DNA from: Kiritimatiellia bacterium
GTDB lineage: Bacteria > Verrucomicrobiota > Kiritimatiellia > RFP12 > JAAYLN01
Reading direction: 5' to 3'
DNA: 64,000 nt
NCBI GenBank assembly: GCA_017962605.1
Contig: JAGCUY010000198.1
Span: 1 to 64,000, forward strand
The notes beneath the pieces were generated by a model, which saw only the letters and a program-made list of their open reading frames with translations, was not told where the DNA came from and did no database searches. Position 1 is the first letter of the stretch. Every line of letters begins with the position of its first letter. The translations under genes and the position numbers were made by a program. Shown piece by piece: positions 55,523-62,064 of the stretch.

Positions 55523-56227
55523 ATGACCAAGACTACGAATCGCCTGTTATCTGGACTTAGGATTGCCGGAACCGTTTTCTCGCTCTCTATTGCGTTTAGC
55601 GCTGGCGCGTGGATGGATGAGTGGGCACCGGATTTTGAATCGACGCCGATTGCTGTCCGGGAGTTGCCAAAAGAGAGCGTGAGCGATTTTGTCAACACCG
55701 TTGAGGATGATTCAGGTATCGCTTTCGGTGTAACCCGTGGGCGAGGAATCGTTTCGTATTGCAAGGCGTATGACATAAGTCAGGGGTATGGACTCGACCT
55801 GAATGGAGACGACTTTGAAGACCATGTATTCCTTATTCCGTCAAATGCGTGTGGGCTGGGTGCCCTCTTGTGTGAAGTGCATTTCATCGTTTCCAACGGG
55901 GCAAAGGGCTGGAAGCATACAGTCATGGATGGATTTGGGGTTAATGCATCCGACCTTGTGAAAGTGGCGGGGAAAACTTATTTCCGTCATTCATATTTCT
56001 TCCGTAGTTTTGAAAAGAGCGACCACAATCACTGGGTCTTCCAGGTCTTTTCGTTTAAGGCGGACGGCTCCGTGGAATGCGGCAACGATGACTTTGGCGA
56101 GTTTTTCCCAGCCGCGACAATATTTTACGAAAGGCCAAGATTCAAGCGGATTGAACTCACCGAGATGGATTTGAAGGAAATCGCCGACGAAACAAAACCA
56201 CGCTCATCGCACGCCAACGAAGAGTGA
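55523..56227 (+). CDS. Exported protein of the array, unknown
   Basis: The 234-residue protein has a hydrophobic start (RIAGTVFSLSIAFSAGAWM) that is probably a signal peptide, then an exported beta-rich domain with GIAFGVTRGRGIVSYCKAYD and DLNGDDFEDHVFLIPSNACG. The DLNGDDFED segment resembles a Ca-binding DxDGxxD loop, as in FG-GAP or dockerin-type repeats, once only. No family is assigned. AAGGAG precedes the ATG. A weak terminator follows at 56227. Confidence 0.65.
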   Translation: MTKTTNRLLSGLRIAGTVFSLSIAFSAGAWMDEWAPDFESTPIAVRELPKESVSDFVNTVEDDSGIAFGVTRGRGIVSYCKAYDISQGYGLDLNGDDFEDHVFLIPSNACGLGALLCEVHFIVSNGAKGWKHTVMDGFGVNASDLVKVAGKTYFRHSYFFRSFEKSDHNHWVFQVFSFKADGSVECGNDDFGEFFPAATIFYERPRFKRIELTEMDLKEIADETKPRSSHANEE

Positions 56228-56248
56228 GGGAAATTCCCCTCCCTTTTT
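56227..56248 (+). terminator. Weak intrinsic terminator
   Basis: AGGGA pairs with TCCCT across an 8-base loop, followed by TTTT. Confidence 0.45.
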
Positions 56249-56350
56249 ATTCCCGTCCTTCGCCCGAAGGGAAGTGACGATTAGGAATCGATGACTATGG
56301 AGGGCATGTCTCACGCGGAGTCGCGGCGGGGCGGAGGACGCGGTGGAGAC

Positions 56351-56423
56351 TGAACCACGGAATACACGGAATTCACGAAAGGACGCGGAGAGGAAGCTTC
56401 GGGAAAAAGGGTTGATTGAGTAG
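56351..56423 (+). repeat. ACCACGGAATACACGG repeat joined to orphan tail R3
   Basis: TGAACCACGGAATACACGGA (56351-56370) is related to 44289-44319. Tail R3 (56382-56423) reads DAERKLREKGLIE then TAG. The two are abutted without a spacer, which marks a recombination junction. Confidence 0.6.
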
Positions 56424-56436
56424 TTTCAAAATGGCC

Positions 56437-56465
56437 TTGTCAGATTCCCGGCCTGTAGGACGTAT
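56437..56465 (+). promoter_or_regulatory. Shared promoter-like motif, copy 5
   Basis: TTGTCA (56437-56442), 17 bases, ACGTAT (56460-56465). Leader and ribosome site closely match copy 3. Confidence 0.6.
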
Positions 56466-56517
56466 TTGTTATTGAGACAATACCTTTCATTCGACATCTG
56501 AACAAAGGAGACAAACA

Positions 56518-57111
56518 ATGAACAAGACCAAGAAAAAGCTGTTGCCGCTCGTTGCAGTGGGCGTGACGCTTGGCGCGATTGTAGCAGGGTGCGCGAACAA
56601 GGCTGATGATGCAAACTCCCGAAGAGACGAAGCGAAGCGTCTGGCGTCTGCCTCGCTGGGTGTTCTCGGCGACGCGGCGGAAAAGGAGAACGCCTTGACA
56701 TGCCGGGTGCATCTTCGTGATGCCCAGACAGGGGAATCTCTCGCAGCGGATGGCTTTTGGGGCGATTTGATACTCTCTATTGCTCGCATTGACCCTTGGA
56801 ACAACTTGTTCTTTGGCGGCATTGACGAATTGCCCAAACTGTCTGAAATCTTTTTGCCCGATGACTATGGCCGCTCCTATGGTGGGTTTTATCGAACTGT
56901 GGCCAAAAGTTCATTCCCCACGAATGCCCCTCGCTTTGATGTGGAAGTCGTTCTGGTAATCCCGAAGCATGCAGAAGACAAAGAACAAAAGCCTGAAACA
57001 ACCGCTGAGGATGTCCTTCCGAAAATCCTTGAGGCAATGGCTGAGGAAGAAGTCAATCCGATGGAAGACGTTCTGGAGTTCTTGAGGAACAGGAAGCGGG
57101 CGGAACCATAG
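56518..57111 (+). CDS. Small lipoprotein of the array
   Basis: The 197-residue protein starts MNKTKKKLLPLVAVGVTLGA and has a lipobox IVAGC (Cys at about residue 25). It shares its export signal start with the genes at 51825 and 54993. The exported domain is beta-rich, with KLSEIFLPDDYGRSYGGFYR and an acidic C-terminal end (AMAEEEVNPMEDVLEFL). Not recognised. AAGGAGACAAAC precedes the ATG. Confidence 0.7.
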   Translation: MNKTKKKLLPLVAVGVTLGAIVAGCANKADDANSRRDEAKRLASASLGVLGDAAEKENALTCRVHLRDAQTGESLAADGFWGDLILSIARIDPWNNLFFGGIDELPKLSEIFLPDDYGRSYGGFYRTVAKSSFPTNAPRFDVEVVLVIPKHAEDKEQKPETTAEDVLPKILEAMAEEEVNPMEDVLEFLRNRKRAEP

Positions 57112-57160
57112 GCCATGCCAACTCCCCTCTTCGCCCAACACCGCCCGCCACTTGATGTAA

Positions 57161-57214
57161 CTTGGTCGCAGGGATGCGGAGCGGGTACTACGAGAAGAAA
57201 GGCTGATTGAGTAG
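57161..57214 (+). repeat. Orphan C-terminal tail R4
   Basis: Reads LGRRDAERVLREERLIE then TAG. Confidence 0.65.
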
Positions 57215-57227
57215 CTGATGAATAGCC

Positions 57228-57255
57228 TTGTCAGATTCTCAATCTAACTCCGTAT
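57228..57255 (+). promoter_or_regulatory. Shared promoter-like motif, copy 6
   Basis: TTGTCA (57228-57233), 16 bases, CCGTAT (57250-57255). It overlaps a potential ATG at 57254, which argues against that ATG as a start. Confidence 0.6.
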
Positions 57256-57280
57256 GTTTTTTGAGGAACAATATTCAAAC

Positions 57281-57991
57281 ATGAATGCAAAAGTCATAAA
57301 AACTTGGGCGGTTGCCCAAATCGTCATCGGGGTGGGGTTGGCCTGCTCTACTGCCTATTATGCGCCTTCGGCGTTTCACAAGATGAAGGAGGAGTCCCGA
57401 AACGCAGGTGCCGGCCTGCAGGATGTCGCGGAGGCGCTTGCCGCCGTCCGCATGACATACGCGGAGTCTGCGACCAACCTCTTCAACACGACAGGCGAAA
57501 TGGATGATGTAGCGGCCAAGCTTCAAGACGCCGGGGGGAAGATTGGCGATGTCGGCCACAAATTTGAGAAGCATGGCCGGAAATTCGAGAGATCGGAACG
57601 CCACAACCGCGAGAGCAAGATATTGGGCATCAAGACCCCTGGCGCAGAGTTCCTTGCCGACATATACGGCGACTTGAAGGAATGGTCGCTAAACGCCAGC
57701 GAGAACCTTTGCGATGCTGGCAGGGACTTGTCCCATGTCGCGGAAACAGTTGGGAAGCAGCGCGAGGCAATCGAAAAATACCAGCTTGAGGGGCATCCCA
57801 AGACCCTGAAGGCCATGGAGAGTTCCGCCAAGACAATAGGCCATGTCGGGGTCCTGCTAACCGAAGGGGCGTCAATAGGCATGCTTGCCCGCTCCGTTTA
57901 CATCCTGTGCGGGATTGTCGCGCTGCTCTTCATTGGGAATGGTGTCGTTCTCCTTGTCGTAATGCCTCGCCCAAAACCGCCAAGCGCCTGA
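57281..57991 (+). CDS. Two-span coiled-coil membrane protein, paralog B
   Basis: The 236-residue protein is about 80% identical to the one at 50181-50882: same N-terminal span, DVG-spaced helical region and C-terminal span, differing mainly in the segment after GDVGHKFEKHGRKFERSER and a longer basic/Pro end (MPRPKPPSA). I chose 57281 because the paralog starts at the equivalent codon and the upstream ATG lies in the promoter motif. Here it is monocistronic with its own motif copy, while paralog A is in the five-gene operon. Duplication of this component suggests dosage or partner differences. Confidence 0.78.
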   Translation: MNAKVIKTWAVAQIVIGVGLACSTAYYAPSAFHKMKEESRNAGAGLQDVAEALAAVRMTYAESATNLFNTTGEMDDVAAKLQDAGGKIGDVGHKFEKHGRKFERSERHNRESKILGIKTPGAEFLADIYGDLKEWSLNASENLCDAGRDLSHVAETVGKQREAIEKYQLEGHPKTLKAMESSAKTIGHVGVLLTEGASIGMLARSVYILCGIVALLFIGNGVVLLVVMPRPKPPSA

Positions 57992-57996
57992 TTGAA

Positions 57997-58062
57997 CTTG
58001 GCCGCAAGGATGCGGAGAGAGTGCTACGGGAAGAATGGATAATTGAATCTCCAACATATTAG
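57997..58062 (+). repeat. Orphan C-terminal tail R5
   Basis: Reads LGRKDAERVLREEWIIE, extended by SPTY before TAG. Confidence 0.65.
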
Positions 58063-58068
58063 CCGACC

Positions 58069-58097
58069 TTGTCAGTGACATGGCGTTTTGATAGACT
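58069..58097 (+). promoter_or_regulatory. TTGTCA promoter of the transposase gene (related to the shared motif)
   Basis: CCTTGTCAG, then 17 bases from TTGTCA to TAGACT (58092-58097), which has upstream TGA. The -10 is sigma-70-like rather than CCGTAT. Predicted +1 is at the ATG at 58104, so the mRNA would be leaderless. Confidence 0.6.
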
Positions 58098-58103
58098 GTC
58101 CAC

Positions 58104-59270
58104 ATGAAGTCCGAGACGGGAAACATACCTCCTGGCTGGCATATTGACGAAGCGTCGGGATGCCTTGTGCGCGACACCATCCACCACATGGGGCGCAGGT
58201 GCCGCAACTGGGACTATTGTGGCAAGGGCTGCTACCTCATAACCATGACACTGCGGGATCGCTCGCGGCCTGTGCTGGGGAGTGTGCGCCGAGCCATTGA
58301 TGGCTCGGCGGAGTTCACCCCATCTCCCCTAGGCGAGCGCATCGAAGCACACTTGCGGCGCATCCCCGAATTCTCGCCGGAAATGGAGGTGCTTGGCTCC
58401 CAGCTCATGCCTGATCACATGCACGTGGTTCTACGGGTGCGGCGGCGAATGGCCCGGCCGCTCGGCGAATGCCTTCGCGGCTTCAAGATTGGCGCCACCA
58501 AGATTGCCCGCGAAGAGGGGAACTCGCCCATGGATGGGCGAGCGCTGGGCGAGGCCGCCAGGGGGCATGGTCTTTTCGCCGATGGGTTCGTGGATACGAT
58601 TCTCTTTGACGAAGCGGCTCTTTCGCACGGGCTTGCCTATATGGCGGACAACCCGCGACGCCTCCTTGAAAAGCGCGAACACCCGGAACTGTTCCGCGTG
58701 GTTCGGGATTTGGAGTTCTCGCCCATCGATGGGCGAGAGCTGCGCTTTGCCGCCATTGGCAATCGACATCTCCTTGAAGCGCCAGCACTTTTGCAAGTCC
58801 AATGCTCTCGGCGCGATTTCGCATACGCGAAAGCCTCTGACGGCTCACTTGCCAAAGACGCGCCGCCTACAGTTTGCACACCATTCTTTGAAGAGAAAGC
58901 CGCTGAGTTCCTCGCCGCAGCCGCGCATGGCGCGGTGCTGGTTTCGCCGTGCATCTCGCATGGGGAGAGGGAAATCGCCCGCCGTGCGCTTCAAGTCGGC
59001 GCACGGCTCATCGCGCTTCAAAATAAGGGGTTCCCGCCACTCTTCAAGCCATCCGGGCTTTTCTTTGAGCGATGCGTTGAGGGGCGCCTCCTTCTCCTCG
59101 CCCCGGCGGGGTGGACATATCTGCCCGGCGAAAAGCGCATGACCCGCGAGGATGCATGCGTTCTCAACCGCATCGCGCAAATGCTTTGTGGGGCTGGAGC
59201 TGCCAAAATCAACTACCACGGACTGGTCCCGGAAGCGATTGACCGACTCGTCGAAAGATCCATGCCATGA
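58104..59270 (+). CDS. REP-associated (Y1/HUH) transposase with C-terminal Rossmann-like domain
   Basis: The 388-residue protein has a RAYT-type catalytic core: YLITMTLRDRSRPV strand, HUH-type DHMHVVLRV (His105, His107) and the nucleophile Tyr in LAYMADNPRR (Tyr179). REP-associated transposases move or copy palindromic REP elements. Typical members are about 150-230 residues; here about 160 extra residues follow, with HGAVLVSPCISHGEREIARRA and GRLLLLAPAGW, a pattern like a DprA/LOG-type Rossmann domain. Three long palindromes lie inside the coding DNA. Its stop overlaps the next start (ATGA). Confidence 0.75.
   Translation: MKSETGNIPPGWHIDEASGCLVRDTIHHMGRRCRNWDYCGKGCYLITMTLRDRSRPVLGSVRRAIDGSAEFTPSPLGERIEAHLRRIPEFSPEMEVLGSQLMPDHMHVVLRVRRRMARPLGECLRGFKIGATKIAREEGNSPMDGRALGEAARGHGLFADGFVDTILFDEAALSHGLAYMADNPRRLLEKREHPELFRVVRDLEFSPIDGRELRFAAIGNRHLLEAPALLQVQCSRRDFAYAKASDGSLAKDAPPTVCTPFFEEKAAEFLAAAAHGAVLVSPCISHGEREIARRALQVGARLIALQNKGFPPLFKPSGLFFERCVEGRLLLLAPAGWTYLPGEKRMTREDACVLNRIAQMLCGAGAAKINYHGLVPEAIDRLVERSMP
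58287..58310. repeat. Palindrome in the transposase gene, RP1
   Basis: Arms of 11 bases (CGCCGAGCCAT and its complement) around TG. Confidence 0.8.
58523..58542. repeat. Palindrome in the transposase gene, RP2
   Basis: CTCGCCCAT and its complement around GG; encodes SPMDGR. Confidence 0.8.
58717..58738. repeat. Palindrome in the transposase gene, RP3
   Basis: TCTCGCCCAT and its complement around CG; encodes SPIDGR. Near-identical to RP2. Confidence 0.8.
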
Positions 59271-60469
59271 ACCTTTTCATTACTGAACTTTTCAAGAATC
59301 CGTTTGTCTATTTTTCGACGGTAATAGCATTCATGGGGTCGATTTGCTTCCATGAATTCTGCCACGCCACTGTCGCACACCATCTTGGCGACGACACGGC
59401 AAGAAATCAAGGGTTCCAAACACTCAACCCCTTCAAGGTCATGGGCTGGAAATCCCTTCTTTGCCTTTTGCTGTTTGGTTTCAGCTGGGGAGCCGTGCCG
59501 GTATTGCCAGAAGACAAAAGCCGATTCCGCAGGTCGGCCATTTCACTTGCCGGCCCTCTTTCAAATTTACTTCTGCTGTGTCTTTCGTCGTTTGTCCTCC
59601 ATGTCCTTCGCGGAATGGGGGTTTGGGGAACGGGGAACTTTTCCTATCTTGGAACCTTTGTCATCTTGTTGCTTTACTCAAATGCAGTCCTCTTCCTGTT
59701 AAACATATTACCAATACCTCCGTTAGATGGCTGGGGCACTATTGAACCGTTCTTGCCCGCAACTCTTGTTCCGTCCCCGGAAAACAAGGGAAGGATTTTC
59801 ATGGTTTTCATTTATTTCATTTGCTTTCAAAGCGCTTCCTCTGGCCTTTTCGATAAAGGAGTCGAGGCACTTTTTGAAAGATTCCTCCCAAAGCCAAACG
59901 CTGTCGAATCCATGGTTGCACAGGGGAACGAATTCTACGAGGCGGGGGACTTCGGCGAAGCCTACAAAGCCTTTGCGCAAGCGGCTGAAGAAGGAAGCCC
60001 AGAAGGGAGGCTTCTACAAGGGATAATGTTGAGTAATGGGGAAGGGGTAGAGCAAGATTTAAATAAAGCATACAAGTTATTGGATGACGAAGAGGTTTTG
60101 AAGGCATTTCCAGTGGCTACCCACCATCTTGCGAGTTTACTGCTTTTGGGGGAGGGATGCGACAAGGATGCCAAACGGGCATTCTCGCTGTTGTCCGACC
60201 CTAAAGTGCTGGAAGTGTCTCCCGCCGCACAGTTTCTACTTGGAATTTGCTACTATAGCGGGGAGGGATGCGAACAGGATTTCAAGAAGGCCGCAGAACG
60301 CATCAAGGCCGCAGCTGATGCCGGGAATGTCGATGCGATGGAGTTTCTTGGCTATCAGAATGGCAAGTATGTCGATTGCGGAATGCCCCTTGACGAGCTG
60401 CTAAGGCAAATGTGGCTGGATTCCCAACAGTCGGATAATCCTGCTAGCGATGCCGAATTCGTCAAATAG
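59267..60469 (+). CDS. M50 site-2-type membrane protease fused to Sel1 repeats
   Basis: The 400-residue protein is a rhomboid-free zinc membrane protease of the M50 kind: HEFCH (His29, Glu30, His33) in a first span, the second metal ligand in NILPIPPLDGW (Asp near residue 155), and several hydrophobic segments, with LAGPLSNLLLL typical of the family. From about residue 210 it continues with Sel1-like helix pairs (FYEAGDFGEAYKAFAQAAEEG, LLQGIMLSNGEG, LLGICYYSGEG). M50 enzymes cut membrane-spanning regulators, often anti-sigma factors. The Sel1 part would recruit substrates. It is co-translated with the REP transposase upstream (ATGA overlap), an odd pairing. Confidence 0.78.
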   Translation: MNLFITELFKNPFVYFSTVIAFMGSICFHEFCHATVAHHLGDDTARNQGFQTLNPFKVMGWKSLLCLLLFGFSWGAVPVLPEDKSRFRRSAISLAGPLSNLLLLCLSSFVLHVLRGMGVWGTGNFSYLGTFVILLLYSNAVLFLLNILPIPPLDGWGTIEPFLPATLVPSPENKGRIFMVFIYFICFQSASSGLFDKGVEALFERFLPKPNAVESMVAQGNEFYEAGDFGEAYKAFAQAAEEGSPEGRLLQGIMLSNGEGVEQDLNKAYKLLDDEEVLKAFPVATHHLASLLLLGEGCDKDAKRAFSLLSDPKVLEVSPAAQFLLGICYYSGEGCEQDFKKAAERIKAAADAGNVDAMEFLGYQNGKYVDCGMPLDELLRQMWLDSQQSDNPASDAEFVK

Positions 60470-60471
60470 CC

Positions 60472-60500
60472 TTGTCAGATTCTCAGTCTGGAATCCGTAT
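60472..60500 (+). promoter_or_regulatory. Shared promoter-like motif, copy 7
   Basis: TTGTCA (60472-60477), 17 bases, CCGTAT (60495-60500), with TCAGA-N7-TCTGG in the spacer. Leads to the protease gene at 60548. Confidence 0.6.
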
Positions 60501-60547
60501 ATAAAGTAAAGGAACTTTTTTTAACAAAAACCATCAGGAGTTAGACA

Positions 60548-62029
60548 ATGAAACAAGCAACAATCACGGCAGCCCTCCTCGGCGCCGCACTCGCCACCAC
60601 GGCAACCACCGCCTCCGCCCAGGAGGATGTAATGGAACAGCAGGGGCCAGACCCACTTAACGCAGTCGTTAAACTGGAGGTCTCGACTTCAGAAATCAAC
60701 GAACTCGAACCATGGCGCACGGACCAGGGCGGCGGTGACGGCTCGGGCGTAATCATCGGCGACGGCCGCATCCTGACTTGCGCCCATTGCGTGTCTGACG
60801 CCGCGTTCATCCGCGTCCGCAAGTCCGATGTGGACACCATCTACCACGGCAAGGTCGAGTTCATCGACAACGACTGCGACCTGGCGCTCGTGCGCGTTGA
60901 GGACCCTTCCTTCATGGCCAACGTCGCGCCTATGGAAATCGGCGAGACTCCTAGAGTGCAGGCCGAGGTCGTGGCCGTCGGATACCCCAGGGGCGGGCGG
61001 CTAATCTCCTTCACCCGCGGAATCGTCTCCCGCATTGAAGACCAGCGCTACTCCCAGTCCTTCCAATTTCTTCTGGCAATCCAAATCGACGCGGCAATTA
61101 ATCCCGGCAACAGCGGCGGCCCCGTCCTCGACATGGGGACTGGGGAAATCTGCGGCATCGCCTTCCAAGGCCGCGATGACGGCGAATCACTGGGCTACAT
61201 GATCCCCCCGGACATGATCAGGCAGTTCTTCAACGATATCGCCGATGGCCGCATTGACGGCGTGGCGGAGCGGCGATTCAGCATCAGCGGCATGGAGAGC
61301 GAGGCAAGGCGCCGCGCATGCGGCATGAAACCCGAACACACGGGCGTATTCATCACCAACGTCGATCCGTCCATTGAGGACGATTCCGTGAAGACTGGCG
61401 ACATTCTTTTGGAAATCGGCGGGTTCAACATCGCCAACAACGGGAACATCCGCATCGAGGGGAATGAAATCCGCTCCGTGTTCTGGCCTCTCTACATCCG
61501 GCAGATTGGCGAAACCATCCCTGCAAAGGTCCTTCGCAAGGGCGTTGAGACCGATGTGTCGCTTCATGTCTCCAAACGGAACTGGAAAGTCAGGCCCTAC
61601 CTTCACGACTTGGAGCCGGACTGGTTCATCACTGGCGGGTTCGTCTTCACGACTTCCTCTTTCAACCTTCTTGAAAAGCGGGCGCACTACCGCGAAGACC
61701 CCGCAGACGAGCAAAGTTCTCCGGGCGAAATGCAGGTCATCCTCTGCTCCGTGTTCGCCGATGCCGCAATCGAGGGCTACATGGGGTCGGCGGGCCTTCG
61801 GCTCGACACGGTGAACGGGGTGAAGGTGCGCAATCTCCGCCACCTTGCGGAGCTGGTTGACGGGTGCGGTGATGAGTTCATACGTTTCGGCATGGACGAC
61901 GATGACCCATGGAACGAGGAAATCATCGTGGACAGGGCGCAGATGCGCGAGGCGACGCCGCGCGTGATGGAGCGCTACAAGATCCCCTTCGACAGAAGCG
62001 AAGACCTCCGCGCGGCGAAAAAACCATAA
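60548..62029 (+). CDS. DegP/HtrA-like periplasmic serine protease
   Basis: The 493-residue protein has a signal peptide (cleavage near ASA-QE). The chymotrypsin-like triad is His80 (TCAHCV), Asp111 (NDCDLALVRV) and Ser189 (NPGNSGGP). A PDZ-like domain follows (DPSIEDDSVKTGDILLEIGG) and a second C-terminal one (AAIEGYMGSAGLRLDTVNGV). HtrA-type proteases degrade or refold damaged periplasmic proteins and are classic envelope-stress products. Driven by motif copy 7, it is the best-understood member of the shared-motif set. CAGGAGTTAGAC precedes the ATG. Confidence 0.88.
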   Translation: MKQATITAALLGAALATTATTASAQEDVMEQQGPDPLNAVVKLEVSTSEINELEPWRTDQGGGDGSGVIIGDGRILTCAHCVSDAAFIRVRKSDVDTIYHGKVEFIDNDCDLALVRVEDPSFMANVAPMEIGETPRVQAEVVAVGYPRGGRLISFTRGIVSRIEDQRYSQSFQFLLAIQIDAAINPGNSGGPVLDMGTGEICGIAFQGRDDGESLGYMIPPDMIRQFFNDIADGRIDGVAERRFSISGMESEARRRACGMKPEHTGVFITNVDPSIEDDSVKTGDILLEIGGFNIANNGNIRIEGNEIRSVFWPLYIRQIGETIPAKVLRKGVETDVSLHVSKRNWKVRPYLHDLEPDWFITGGFVFTTSSFNLLEKRAHYREDPADEQSSPGEMQVILCSVFADAAIEGYMGSAGLRLDTVNGVKVRNLRHLAELVDGCGDEFIRFGMDDDDPWNEEIIVDRAQMREATPRVMERYKIPFDRSEDLRAAKKP

Positions 62030-62064
62030 ACTGGCAGAATGTGATACTATATCCCCGATGAGAA

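Noticed and set aside
55114-55776. 220-codon minus-strand frame
   Set aside because: Crosses the promoter and start of the exported protein at 55523; lacks a ribosome site.
57254-57991. Start of paralog B at 57254
   Set aside because: That ATG lies inside the promoter motif and the paralog at 50181 starts at the codon equivalent to 57281.
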